A stretch of DNA of 64,000 nt from an uncultured Coxiella sp. (GTDB lineage: Bacteria; Pseudomonadota; Gammaproteobacteria; Coxiellales; Coxiellaceae), in contig CACNSC010000007.1 in assembly GCA_902623005.1 (NCBI GenBank), forward strand, positions 29,496-93,495, in the 5' to 3' direction. Positions 39,831-48,908 of this stretch are shown piece by piece (the first letter of the stretch is position 1; each line of letters opens with the position of its first letter). A model generated the notes under the pieces. The model was not told where the DNA came from. It saw only the letters and a list, made by a program, of their open reading frames with translations, and searched no databases. The translations under genes and the position numbers were made by a program.

Positions 39831-40184
39831 ATGTCTGGTTCCTCGAAACGAATGCGCCGCATGGCTGATTTAATTCAGCGAGAGGTTGCTTTAATCATTC
39901 GTCAACATGTGGTCGATCCTCGGCTACAGAAAATGGTCGTTACCCTGGTTGAGATGTCGCCGGATCTTAAGTCTGCCAGTATTTTCTTCACCATTCATGA
40001 TGATGTCTTGGTTGATGATGCAGTACAAGCGCTAACAAAAGCTGCGGGTTTTATCCGCAGTCAAATGGCCAAGACAGCAGAGTTACGCTACGTGCCTAAA
40101 TTGTTTTTTAAATACGATGCGCAGCTTGCTAAAGCAGAGCGTTTATCTTCTTTAATTGATCAAGTTGCTCCTGCAGCGGAGTAA
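39831..40184 (+). CDS. rbfA: Ribosome-binding factor A
   Basis: 117 residues. KH-like fold with RMRRMADLIQREVALII, VTLVEMSPDLKSASIFF and AAGFIRSQMAKTAELRYVPKLFF. Needed for 16S rRNA 5' processing and cold adaptation. Confidence 0.97.
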   Translation: MSGSSKRMRRMADLIQREVALIIRQHVVDPRLQKMVVTLVEMSPDLKSASIFFTIHDDVLVDDAVQALTKAAGFIRSQMAKTAELRYVPKLFFKYDAQLAKAERLSSLIDQVAPAAE

Positions 40185-40191
40185 TGAGCGA

Positions 40192-41103
40192 GTGAGTCAG
40201 TTTCGCAGTCCTCGAATCCCATTGGATGGTTTATTGCTATTGAATAAACCGACGGGTATTAGTTCAAATCGTGCATTGCAGATCACGAAACGGTTGTTTA
40301 ATGCTAAAAAAGCTGGCCATACCGGTAGTTTAGATCCGCTTGCAACTGGTCTTTTACCAATTTGTTTTGGTCAAGCGACGAAGTTCGCTCAATTCTTATT
40401 GGATACCGACAAGCAATACCAGGTGACACTTAAGTTAGGTGTGCGGACAACCACCAGTGACTCAGAGGGTGAGGTGATTTCAGAAAAACCCGTGCCTGAA
40501 TTGTCTAAGGAGCAGCTTGAGCAATCTCTGGATTATTTTCGTGGTGAAACCAATCAAACGCCATCGATGTTTTCGGCGTTAAAATACCAAGGTAAGCCAC
40601 TGTATTACTTCGCGCGTCAAGGATTGACGGTGCCACGTCCAACACGAAAGATCACGGTGTGGTCTTTGAAACTGGATGCATTTAATAAAGATGAAGTCAC
40701 TTTATCCTTGCATTGCAGCAAGGGTACTTATGTTAGGACCATTGTCGATGATTGGGGCGAACGTTTGGGATGTGGTGCTCACGTAACGGCACTGCATCGT
40801 ACCTCTGTCGGTGGTTTTAGTGAGTCTGCCATGATGGCTCTAAGTGATTTGGAGGATCAGAATCAGAGCGGACTTTCACTGCTGCCACATCTAATGTCGG
40901 TGGATTCTTTAGTCAGCCATTTTCCTCAAATAGAACTCACAGATAATCAATCTAGAGCAATGCGTTATGGTCAAGTGGTTGAGCAATCCAACATGCCAGA
41001 CCAAGAGCATGTACGCTTGTATGATTCGGAAGGCTTTCTCGGTGTCGGGCAATTGGCGGAAGGGTCTTTAGTTGCGCGCCGATTAATGAGCAAAGCACCG
41101 TAA
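40192..41103 (+). CDS. truB: tRNA pseudouridine-55 synthase TruB
   Basis: 303 residues from the GTG at 40192; an earlier in-frame start at 40156 overlaps rbfA. Catalytic Asp in GHTGSLDPLATGLLPI, plus DGLLLLNKPTGISSN and the C-terminal PUA-like part. Makes the T-loop pseudouridine 55. Unlike most gammaproteobacteria, no rpsO-pnp follows; a 1-kb non-coding stretch begins instead. Confidence 0.97.
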   Translation: MSQFRSPRIPLDGLLLLNKPTGISSNRALQITKRLFNAKKAGHTGSLDPLATGLLPICFGQATKFAQFLLDTDKQYQVTLKLGVRTTTSDSEGEVISEKPVPELSKEQLEQSLDYFRGETNQTPSMFSALKYQGKPLYYFARQGLTVPRPTRKITVWSLKLDAFNKDEVTLSLHCSKGTYVRTIVDDWGERLGCGAHVTALHRTSVGGFSESAMMALSDLEDQNQSGLSLLPHLMSVDSLVSHFPQIELTDNQSRAMRYGQVVEQSNMPDQEHVRLYDSEGFLGVGQLAEGSLVARRLMSKAP

Positions 41104-42116
41104 AATAATTAGTGATCTTATTTTTTCTAATAAGCTACGATTCTCTAAGTTCTTTAAACCTTAAGTGCAGACTGCTCTCTTTTAATGTTATTCATTGATT
41201 GCAAGATTATGATGAAAAAAGAGGTTTGCAGTAAGCCTTAGGTCAAATAGACATTAAAGACTACGTGTAAGGTTCCCATTGGTGTTTTCTTTTTTTAGCG
41301 AGCGTTAGATTGATACCGTGCTGTTTCTTGTGTATTGTCCTCCAAGCTCATTATATTCATTCTTAAGGAACTCAGTATCAGGATTATTATCAGTAATCTT
41401 TGCTGAGCCAAAAAAACCAACATAAGTGGTATCATGGTGGAAATCACTGATTTTTTATCGGTAAGGCTATATATTCGATATCTCAATTCCATGCTGAAAC
41501 ATCTTAGTAAGATATTTTCCCAATAATATTTTCACAGTAAAATGATCTATCAGGATTTTTTTCAAAGGCTCGACTTTAATTAGACCAAGGATTAAATGAT
41601 CTAATGACGTCTGGATTGATACAGTCTAGATATTCATGAATACAAATTTCGTTGTCTACATGGGGGCCTTAGTCTGTGTATTTACTGCGCTATCGTTAGC
41701 CCTTTTAAAAAAGCAACGGCTTTAAATAGCGCTACTGGTTCCTAGAAAAGTTACAAATACACGTTTTACGTTCACCATAGTGTTGTCTTTAACAGTGATT
41801 TGGGATCACCCTATGTAATATTAACTTATGTTGATATAGGTGAGTGGTATTGAATTGAACTGGATCATGTAGGCTAATATTTTTGATTATTGAGTGGCAT
41901 TATAAAGAGCTGTATCAAGGGTAGGTGTAGTTAGTTTTATCTGTAAGATATGATAAATTATTGATATGTCATAGTAACTTTCATAAGATCATTATGCTAT
42001 TTAATTTATGAGGATCACGTTGATACTAAGCCGATAGATTTAACAAATGAGTCGACTGGATGCACACTAATAGATATAGTCGTTTTTTATCAAGAGAATA
42101 ACCTACAAGGATGTAA
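41104..42116. other. 1-kb region without an intact gene, at a synteny break
   Basis: Replaces the rpsO-pnp segment normally found after truB. It contains a decayed minus-strand gene (41305-41778, listed separately). A weak stem CTTATT/AATAAG at about 41118-41137 might end the truB transcript. The remaining 41779-42116 is AT-rich and shows no gene. Confidence 0.5.
41305..41778 (-). pseudogene. Decayed protein gene of unknown family
   Basis: Read leftwards from an ATG at 41778, protein-like sequence runs to a TAA at 41305-41307, broken by stops (after GTSSAI and after NPWSN) and by frame changes at a C5 run (about 41662), near 41540 and at an A6 run (about 41450). Recognisable stretches are MVNVKRVFVTFLGTSS, HEYLDCINPDVIRSFNPWSN, EKNPDRSFYCENIIGKY and TTYVGFFGSAKITDNNPDTE, ending in QYTRNSTVSI. 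Estimated original length about 158 codons. Family not recognised; position next to a synteny break fits a lost accessory gene. Confidence 0.5.
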
Positions 42117-42758
42117 ATGATTATGATGAACACTCTCATTAAAGACTATATAGCCTTAATAGCCATCACCAACCCGCTTTCAGCCCTTGCGATTTTTACT
42201 AGCCTGACTAGTGATTACACAAAAGAATCGATCAACTCAACCGCACTAACAACCTTTTTTGCAATTTGTATCATTATGATTGTTATGACTTGGATAGGGC
42301 TACCCTTACTCCATCTATTTGGGATCAAAGCATCAGAATTTGCCATTGCGGGAGGTATTATTATCGCTATTATTGGCTATACCATGCTCCAAGGTGAAGT
42401 TTCTAAAACAAACCACAGTAAAGCAGAGCATCAAGCGGCTATAAAAAAAGAATCTATTGCCATTATTCCTCTGGCTATCCCAATGATCGCAGGGCCGGGG
42501 GCAATGGTTCAAACTGTCATGATATCAAATTTAACGCCAACCATACTTGGCAAAATAGAGTTGACTGGAATTTGCTTATGCGTTGCTCTAACGATTTATA
42601 TCACCCTGCGCTTTTCAACAGCAATACATAGTGTACTGGGAGTGTCTGGTCTAAAAACTCTGACAAGAATCATGGGTCTAATCATTATGTCTATCGCAAT
42701 CGCTATGATCATTCAGGGCTTGCAAGACGTCTTTCCTAGCTGGCATAACAGAACATAG
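42117..42758 (+). CDS. MarC-family integral membrane protein
   Basis: 213 residues with six membrane helices. MarC/UPF0056 features: an early AITNPLSALAIF helix, GIKASEFAIAGGIIIAIIGYTML and IPLAIPMIAGPGAM. AAGGA ribosome site 6 nt before the ATG. Physiological role of the family is unsettled (once linked to multidrug resistance, later disputed). Two nt before the next gene, so probably co-transcribed with it. Confidence 0.88.
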   Translation: MIMMNTLIKDYIALIAITNPLSALAIFTSLTSDYTKESINSTALTTFFAICIIMIVMTWIGLPLLHLFGIKASEFAIAGGIIIAIIGYTMLQGEVSKTNHSKAEHQAAIKKESIAIIPLAIPMIAGPGAMVQTVMISNLTPTILGKIELTGICLCVALTIYITLRFSTAIHSVLGVSGLKTLTRIMGLIIMSIAIAMIIQGLQDVFPSWHNRT

Positions 42759-42760
42759 TA

Positions 42761-43309
42761 ATGTCTAGTTATCAAAATTCACGATTGAGCTTTTCAAGCG
42801 TCGGTTCCTGCCACTCTCCCAACACAGTTACAACACTTACTTTATTTGCTCCAACAAATAAAAATGAACAATCTAAATACAAACAGGCTGTGAATCTTCT
42901 CAACTACACGATTGACAAGCTAAAAAGCGTTAAACCAGAACAAAGTAATGCGGATAAATTATTTTACACTATAACGCTCAGTTTTTTTAAAAAACTGCCT
43001 AGACGCGAGGCTTATCGACTAGCATTCGATAACGCTATCGAAAATCTAGAAGAACTAAAATCGCAGTTGGAAATAAAAGATAATTATATTGCTGCTAGGA
43101 GTATTGAAAGTCTAGTGGTCAGTAATCTTGAGCAGTGCCTAGATATGCTTGACGCACATGAATCAACAGAAACACTTAGGAAATTTTCGTATTACTTTCC
43201 TCGATTTATAGTCTTTGATAATAAGATTAATTTACCGTTGTTGAAACAATATCAAAAAGAAGAACAAGAAAAATCCAGTCACTCGTACGTCTCACTTTCC
43301 GAGTTATAA
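42761..43309 (+). CDS. Hypothetical protein with E-block-like C terminus, candidate Dot/Icm effector
   Basis: 182 residues, soluble, mostly helical. The N-terminal 30 residues are Ser/Thr-rich, followed by a helical body (about 35-130: YKQAVNLLNYTIDKLKSVKPEQ). It ends KEEQEKSSHSYVSLSEL: glutamates at -13, -15, -16, small/polar residues, and a hydrophobic Leu at -4, which is the pattern reported for C-terminal Dot/Icm translocation signals. Starts 2 nt after marC's stop. Not recognised as any family; effector status is inference from the tail alone. Confidence 0.55.
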   Translation: MSSYQNSRLSFSSVGSCHSPNTVTTLTLFAPTNKNEQSKYKQAVNLLNYTIDKLKSVKPEQSNADKLFYTITLSFFKKLPRREAYRLAFDNAIENLEELKSQLEIKDNYIAARSIESLVVSNLEQCLDMLDAHESTETLRKFSYYFPRFIVFDNKINLPLLKQYQKEEQEKSSHSYVSLSEL

Positions 43310-43469
43310 AAAAGGTCATCTACTATATCGTTGTAACGCTAGCTAGCTGACGATAGCATTAGGAAGTCTCTAGCCGACACACTTGACAAGTTCGATTATC
43401 GAGCGTGATGAAATCATAGTTATCACACGTATTTTGATGCCGCAAATAAAGGCATTGAGTATCAGGTCT

Positions 43470-46400
43470 TTAACACGTTTTACAGGGTTGTTTGTGTAAC
43501 GTGATTGTTAAAGTCTCCTCTTCAATCTCAAATTGATGCGGTTGATGTGTCATCTCGCTGACGGCATCAAGTTTCTCACACAAGGTTTCTTGGCAAATCG
43601 TTGTTTGGTGTTTTTCAATCACCGACAAGAGATGACTTGATGCGGTGTATGAAATGGTAATGCGGTCATCGACATTGAGCCCTTCCGCTTTACGTGTTTT
43701 TTGGATGCGGTTGATGACTTCACGTGCTAAGCCTTCATCGATTAATGCTTGATCTAAGGTTTCATCAAAGGCAATGGTGATGAAGCGGTCGGTGACTGCA
43801 TGAGAATCGGCTTGGCTTTCTCTAAAAATTAAGATGTCATCACTGGAAAAGGTTTCATCTTCTAGCGTGATAGAGCCAGTTTTTTCAAGGCTGTTAATCG
43901 CTTCATGACTTAAATTTTGAATCAGTTGACGGTATTGGCCAAAACTTTTACCTAGACGTTTGCCCAATACGGGTGAGTTAGGTTTTGCATATAAAGAAAT
44001 ATAGCGGTCTTCTTCATGATCATAGCGAATCGATTTAACGTTTAATTCTTTTTGAATCGTCGCTTCGTGTTGTGCAATGTCTTGTAACAGTTGTTGATCT
44101 TTATGGATAACCACCAGCTCACGTAACGGAATCTTCACTTTGATTTTTAGTGCATTACGTTGTTGTCGGCCTAAGGCTAGAATATGTTGCAGTCTAAGCA
44201 CGGCTTCTTCGAGTGATGCATCTTGCATTGATTCATCATGAGTAGGAAAAGTGCATAGATGAACCGATTGCGGTTTATTACTGTTGTCACTGTGTAGTTT
44301 GAGTAATGATTGATAAATCGTTTCCGACAAGAAGGGTGCAAAGGGTGCCATGCAAGTGGTGAACTCCAATATGACTCGATAGAGTGTGCTATAAGCTTGG
44401 CACTTGTCATCATCCAAGGCCTCTGTCCAAAAACGTGAGCGGTTTAAGCGAATATAGGTATTCGTTAAGTCTTCTAGGAAAGCTAGGAGCTCTGGGACCA
44501 CTCGATAGAGTTCATAGTGTTCCATGTGTTCTTTGATAAAGTGTTTCAAGCTTTGTAAGCGAGACAATATCCAGCGATCCAGTAGGTGTTGCGGTGCATG
44601 CATGTGCTGGTCAGGTGACCATTGGTCGATGCTGGCATAAGTGTGAAGGAATTTAAATGCATTATGCCAAGGCAATAAGGTGCGACGCACCATGTCTTTT
44701 ACACCACCGTCGGTAAAGCGTTGTTCTTCACCTTTAACTAGACCTGAGTTCATTAGATACAGTCTTAAAGCATCGGCACCGTGTTGCTCCATGAGTTCAT
44801 CGGGTGCGGTGTAATTTTTAAGGCGTTTTGACATTTTCTTGCCGTCTTCAGCCATAACAATGCCATTCACTATCACGTGTTGAAAAGCCGGTTTATCAAA
44901 AAGTAAGGTTGATAACACCGTTAAGGTGTAAAACCAACCACGGGTTTGATCGAGACCTTCGGCAATGAAGTCGGCAGGAAAAGCTTGTTCAAAAGCTGTT
45001 TTATTGACAAAAGGATAATGGGATTGTGCGTAGGGCATTGAGCCAGACTCAAACCAGCAATCAAGCACTTCTTCGACTCGGTGATAAGTGCCTTCTTCAT
45101 TGGGTAAGGTAAAGGTTAAATGATCAACGTGATCACGATGAAGATCAGTAACTGATTGCCCGGTGAGTGTTTCGAGTTCTTTTATGGAACCGACGCAATA
45201 GCGGTTGTCAGTTGTGTCATTGATCCAGACCGGTAGTGGTGTACCCCAAACACGATTACGTGAAATTGCCCAGTCACGCGCACCTTCTAACCATTTGCCA
45301 AAGCGACCGTGTTGAATGTGTCCAGGTACCCAATGAATTTGATCGTTGTTGTTTAATAGTTGTTGTTTGACAGCTTCGACTTTGATGTACCAGGAGGGGA
45401 TGGTGCGGTAAATCAAAGGTGTGTCGGAACGCGGGCAAAATGGATAGCTGTGCACGCAGGTTTTGTGATCAAACAACTGACCTAAATTTTTAATGTCTTT
45501 GATGATTTGTTTGTCTGCAGTCTTGATGTACTCACCTTCATAAGCTATGACAGCATCAGTAAAACAGCCCTTAAAATCGATCGGACAAGGAAAGTCTTTA
45601 CGATCGAGTATTTGTAAGACGCGATGATCGTCTTCACCAAAGGCCGGTGCACAATGTACTAAACCGGTACCGTCTTGCGTAGTGACAAAGTCATCGGCAA
45701 CGATCTTGAAAGCACCGGATTGTTCCCAATCGATAAAGTCTTTGAAAAGGGGTTCATAGGTTAGGCCTGCTAAATCAGCACCGGAACATTCATCAAGAAT
45801 CTCGTGCTCTCGGCCTTGGAATACCGCTTCAACACGTTCTTTGGCCACTAAGCATCGCTTGTCGAGCGACTTGTCATGCACCGTGACATACGTTGTATTG
45901 GCATTCACTGCGATGCCTAAGTTGCTGGGTAGTGTCCAAGGTGTCGTGGTCCATATCGCGCAGTAGCGAGGATCGTCCTTCAGTTTGAACAGTACCGTGA
46001 CTGCAGGATCCTGAACGTCTTGATAATTCGAGCCAGCCTCAAAATTCGACAATACCGTGCCTAGTGCTGTTGAAAACGGCACGACTTTTGTACCGTGGTA
46101 GATATAGTCTTTGTCCCAGATTTGTTTGAAGACCCACCAGACAGACTCCATGAAATCCGGCTGCATGGTTTTGTAGTCATTATCGAAGTCCACCCAGCGG
46201 CCAAGTCGCGTGATGGTCTGACGCCATTGCGAGGCATAACGTTGGACGATGTCACGGCAAGCTTGGTTGTAACCGGAAACACCTTGCTCTGCCACGATTT
46301 CGTCAGTGGATTTGCCGTGTAGCTTGTCGATTTCATGTTCAATCGGCAGGCCATGACAATCCCAGCCAAAACGCCTAGGGACATGATAGCCTTTCATGGT

Positions 46401-46619
46401 GAAGTAGCGTGGAATAATATCTTTAATGGTTGAAGCGAGTAAGTGGCCGTGGTGAGGAAGCCCTGTCGCAAAGGGTGGGCCATCGTAGAAGACATATGGC
46501 TGACCAGATTGCGTTTGTTTGAGAGACTGCTCAAAGACGTGATGCTCTTGCCAGAAAGCGAGTACTTGGTGTTCTGATTCGACAAAGGAAAAAGTTTCGT
46601 TAGTGTGTTGATCAACCAT
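43470..46619 (-). CDS. ileS: Isoleucyl-tRNA synthetase, eukaryotic-type (IleS2)
   Basis: 1049 residues, more than 100 longer than the usual bacterial IleS1. Signature HHGH (56-59) in GPPFATGLPHHGHLLASTIK, then GWDCHGLPIEHEIDK; KMSKR near residue 595. The CP1 editing domain is present (TTTPWTLPSN). Wording such as FATGLPHHGH and PRYFTMKGYHVPRRFGWDCHGLP is the type-2 (eukaryote-like) pattern found in Chlamydia and Rickettsia and in mupirocin-resistant enzymes. Charges tRNA-Ile. It is inverted relative to lspA and ispH, unlike the standard ribF-ileS-lspA operon, which suggests replacement by transfer. Confidence 0.93.
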   Translation of the reverse strand: MVDQHTNETFSFVESEHQVLAFWQEHHVFEQSLKQTQSGQPYVFYDGPPFATGLPHHGHLLASTIKDIIPRYFTMKGYHVPRRFGWDCHGLPIEHEIDKLHGKSTDEIVAEQGVSGYNQACRDIVQRYASQWRQTITRLGRWVDFDNDYKTMQPDFMESVWWVFKQIWDKDYIYHGTKVVPFSTALGTVLSNFEAGSNYQDVQDPAVTVLFKLKDDPRYCAIWTTTPWTLPSNLGIAVNANTTYVTVHDKSLDKRCLVAKERVEAVFQGREHEILDECSGADLAGLTYEPLFKDFIDWEQSGAFKIVADDFVTTQDGTGLVHCAPAFGEDDHRVLQILDRKDFPCPIDFKGCFTDAVIAYEGEYIKTADKQIIKDIKNLGQLFDHKTCVHSYPFCPRSDTPLIYRTIPSWYIKVEAVKQQLLNNNDQIHWVPGHIQHGRFGKWLEGARDWAISRNRVWGTPLPVWINDTTDNRYCVGSIKELETLTGQSVTDLHRDHVDHLTFTLPNEEGTYHRVEEVLDCWFESGSMPYAQSHYPFVNKTAFEQAFPADFIAEGLDQTRGWFYTLTVLSTLLFDKPAFQHVIVNGIVMAEDGKKMSKRLKNYTAPDELMEQHGADALRLYLMNSGLVKGEEQRFTDGGVKDMVRRTLLPWHNAFKFLHTYASIDQWSPDQHMHAPQHLLDRWILSRLQSLKHFIKEHMEHYELYRVVPELLAFLEDLTNTYIRLNRSRFWTEALDDDKCQAYSTLYRVILEFTTCMAPFAPFLSETIYQSLLKLHSDNSNKPQSVHLCTFPTHDESMQDASLEEAVLRLQHILALGRQQRNALKIKVKIPLRELVVIHKDQQLLQDIAQHEATIQKELNVKSIRYDHEEDRYISLYAKPNSPVLGKRLGKSFGQYRQLIQNLSHEAINSLEKTGSITLEDETFSSDDILIFRESQADSHAVTDRFITIAFDETLDQALIDEGLAREVINRIQKTRKAEGLNVDDRITISYTASSHLLSVIEKHQTTICQETLCEKLDAVSEMTHQPHQFEIEEETLTITLHKQPCKTC

Positions 46620-46732
46620 GGTTTTTTGCTTCAGTTTTAACGACGAGCAGCAGTGTAGCCTAGCACCACAGAAGGGTAAAGACTCTTGCCAGTATGCATG
46701 CTAAGCTATCGCCAAAAAAATTAAGGTCTAAT

Positions 46733-47221
46733 ATGATGGAAGAACAACGTCGCGGCGCGTGGCCGTGGTTGTGGTTGAGTGTGCTGGTGATACTGGCTGA
46801 CCAGCTTACCAAGTGGTGGGCGAGCAGTGCCCTGGCCTCTGGGCATGTGATTAAGCTTTTGCCATTACTTAATCTACGTCTGGTGTACAATAGAGGGGCT
46901 GCTTTTAGCGTGTTGAGTGGTGCGGGCGATTGGAAGTTATACTTTCTAACGGCAGTATCAATCATCGCAATAGTCATTATGTTGTTCTGGATGCGTGCTT
47001 TGTCGCGTCGTGATTTTCTGTTGGCCATTGGTTTTTCCCTGGTGATTGGTGGTGCCTTTGGTAATTTAGTCGATCGTGTTTTTCTTGGCTATGTGATTGA
47101 TTTTATTGATTTTCATATTGGTTCTTGGCACTTTGCAACGTTTAATGTTGCCGATGCCGGTGTCAGTATTGGTGCGTTATTGTTGATTGTGCATTTTATA
47201 TTCGAGGGGCGCTCGCAATGA
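46733..47221 (+). CDS. lspA: Lipoprotein signal peptidase
   Basis: 162 residues from the ATG at 46733 (AAGG upstream). Four membrane helices; catalytic aspartates in GNLVDRVFLGYVIDFIDFH and NVADAGVSIG; also VYNRGAAFSVL. Cleaves prolipoproteins such as BamE and NlpD here. Precedes ispH. Confidence 0.97.
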   Translation: MMEEQRRGAWPWLWLSVLVILADQLTKWWASSALASGHVIKLLPLLNLRLVYNRGAAFSVLSGAGDWKLYFLTAVSIIAIVIMLFWMRALSRRDFLLAIGFSLVIGGAFGNLVDRVFLGYVIDFIDFHIGSWHFATFNVADAGVSIGALLLIVHFIFEGRSQ

Positions 47222-47290
47222 GTGGTCAAATCATAGAATCAAACAAATGCCACAACATTACGCTTAACTGCTTTCGAAAGAGGTCGCCTG

Positions 47291-48247
47291 ATGCAAATTA
47301 AACTCGCAAACCCTAGGGGCTTCTGTGCTGGTGTTGATCGTGCAATCACAATTGTTGAGAGGGCGCTAGAATTATTTGGTGCTCCGATCTATGTGCGCCA
47401 TGAAGTGGTTCATAACAGGCCGGTCGTCGAGTCATTAGAGGCTAAGGGTGTCGTGTTTACCGATGAAATCAGCGATGTGCCGGACGGAGCGACGCTGATT
47501 TTTAGTGCTCATGGTGTTTCAAGGGCGGTTAGCCAGGAAGCCAAGAGTCGAGGGTTGCAAGTGTTTGATGCGACCTGCCCACTAGTCACTAAGGTACACA
47601 TGGAGGTTGCCCGATGCGCGCGAGCTAAAATGGAGTGTATCTTGGTTGGTCATGCCGGCCACCCTGAAGTTGAAGGCACGATGGGGCAATACGATTGTGA
47701 CGAGGCTGGTATTTATCTCGTCGAAACATTAAACGATGTCGAGAATTTAGTACTTAAAAATCCCAGCTACTGCACAGTGACCACACAAACGACTCTATCT
47801 GTCGACGACACTATTGAAGTGATTCAAGCTTTAAAACACCGATTTCCAGAGATAAGAAGTCCAAAAAAAGACGATATTTGTTATGCGACCCAAAATCGTC
47901 AAGATGCCGTAAAAGAATTGGCTCAAATTTGCGAGGTGGTTGTGGTAGTAGGTTCGCCAGCCAGTTCAAACTCTAATCGCTTGCAGGAATTGGCTGAACG
48001 TATGGGATGCCAGGCTTACTTGGTGGATGAGGTGTCTCAAATGCAGCAACATTGGTTTGATGGAAAAGCAGTGGTGGGTGTGACGGCAGGAGCATCTGCT
48101 GCAGAAACCTCGGTACAAGATATGATCGCACAATTAGTAAAATGGGGTGCTCATCCGCCGGAAGAGCTGCCGGGTGTTGAAGAGACCATTGCCTTTGTCT
48201 TACCGAAAGCGCTTCGAAGAGGCCCAAAACAAGAAGTTGAAGTGTAA
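47291..48247 (+). CDS. ispH: 4-hydroxy-3-methylbut-2-enyl diphosphate reductase
   Basis: 318 residues. The three cluster cysteines are in [11 protein letters not shown] (Cys12), DATCPLV and [10 protein letters not shown]. Last step of the MEP pathway begun by Dxs, making IPP and DMAPP. lspA-ispH order is conserved; fkpB, often between them, is absent. Confidence 0.97.
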   Translation: MQIKLANPRGFCAGVDRAITIVERALELFGAPIYVRHEVVHNRPVVESLEAKGVVFTDEISDVPDGATLIFSAHGVSRAVSQEAKSRGLQVFDATCPLVTKVHMEVARCARAKMECILVGHAGHPEVEGTMGQYDCDEAGIYLVETLNDVENLVLKNPSYCTVTTQTTLSVDDTIEVIQALKHRFPEIRSPKKDDICYATQNRQDAVKELAQICEVVVVVGSPASSNSNRLQELAERMGCQAYLVDEVSQMQQHWFDGKAVVGVTAGASAAETSVQDMIAQLVKWGAHPPEELPGVEETIAFVLPKALRRGPKQEVEV

Positions 48248-48297
48248 TTGACCATGCTATTTGGTCGACAGTCTGACTTTTAATCCGCTATATCAGC

Positions 48298-48684
48298 TCA
48301 ATGTGATTGTGTGCTATCGAGTTGTATGACTCGACAGTCAGATGACGCTTTTTGATCGGTTGAGACTGCCGATATCTTGAAATAAAAAGGCTTGATTTGG
48401 TTGATCTTTATCTCGTAATTAAGATCATGTTCCAGTTGTTTGAAATTGAGATTTTGTCGAGTGGCGCCGATGTAGTTGCCATGAGTTGATGCGTAATGTT
48501 CAATGCGGTTGGCTGCTTGTTGAAGTGCAATGCGTGCACGATGGCATTCAACGCGACGTATATGTTGGGTGTAGCTGGGGTAGCTCCAAGCAGTAACGAT
48601 ACCGATGATGGCAATTACAATCATTGTTTCAAGTAATGATATCCCAGCGCAGTTGGCAGTGGATAAACAACTGGATTTTTTCAT
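48298..48684 (-). CDS. pilE: Type IV pilin-like protein (PilE family minor pilin)
   Basis: 128 residues. Prepilin peptidase site G-ISLLETMIVIAIIGIV after a 14-residue leader, one hydrophobic N-terminal helix, and a C-terminal cysteine pair with CRVIQLDSTQ, typical of PilE. In Pseudomonas and relatives minor pilin genes cluster near ispH; here only this one remains, convergent to ispH. A functional pilus cannot be judged from this window. Confidence 0.85.
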   Translation of the reverse strand: MKKSSCLSTANCAGISLLETMIVIAIIGIVTAWSYPSYTQHIRRVECHRARIALQQAANRIEHYASTHGNYIGATRQNLNFKQLEHDLNYEIKINQIKPFYFKISAVSTDQKASSDCRVIQLDSTQSH

Positions 48685-48821
48685 CGAATTACAATGATTA
48701 ATTACTAGACGATTGGCAATACCGTGATGTGAAAGTGATCAATTTTCGCTGCAAAATATCCTTGTTATTTTCATTGAAATCAGTATTATTGTGATTCTTC
48801 ACTACGTTGATGCTGAACACT

Positions 48822-48897
48822 GGGTCGTTAGCTCAGCTGGTAGAGCAGTTGGCTTTTAACCAATTGGTCGAAGGTTCGAATCCTTCACGACCCACCA
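48822..48897 (+). tRNA. tRNA-Lys (TTT)
   Basis: 76 nt. Acceptor GGGTCGT/ACGACCC, anticodon loop CTTTTAA, T loop GGTTCGAATCC, CCA encoded. Confidence 0.97.
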
Positions 48898-48908
48898 CTT
48901 TTTCTACT

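Noticed and set aside
41440..41460. A6 run as a programmed frameshift or slippage site
   Set aside because: Other stops and frame changes in the same stretch show general decay.
41636..41725. 29-codon plus-strand ORF encoding a single hydrophobic helix (MNTNFVVYMG...)
   Set aside because: It lies antisense to the decayed gene at 41305-41778 and has no ribosome site.
43310..43469. Possible terminator between the 182-aa gene and ileS
   Set aside because: Only short imperfect stems without a T-tract were found.
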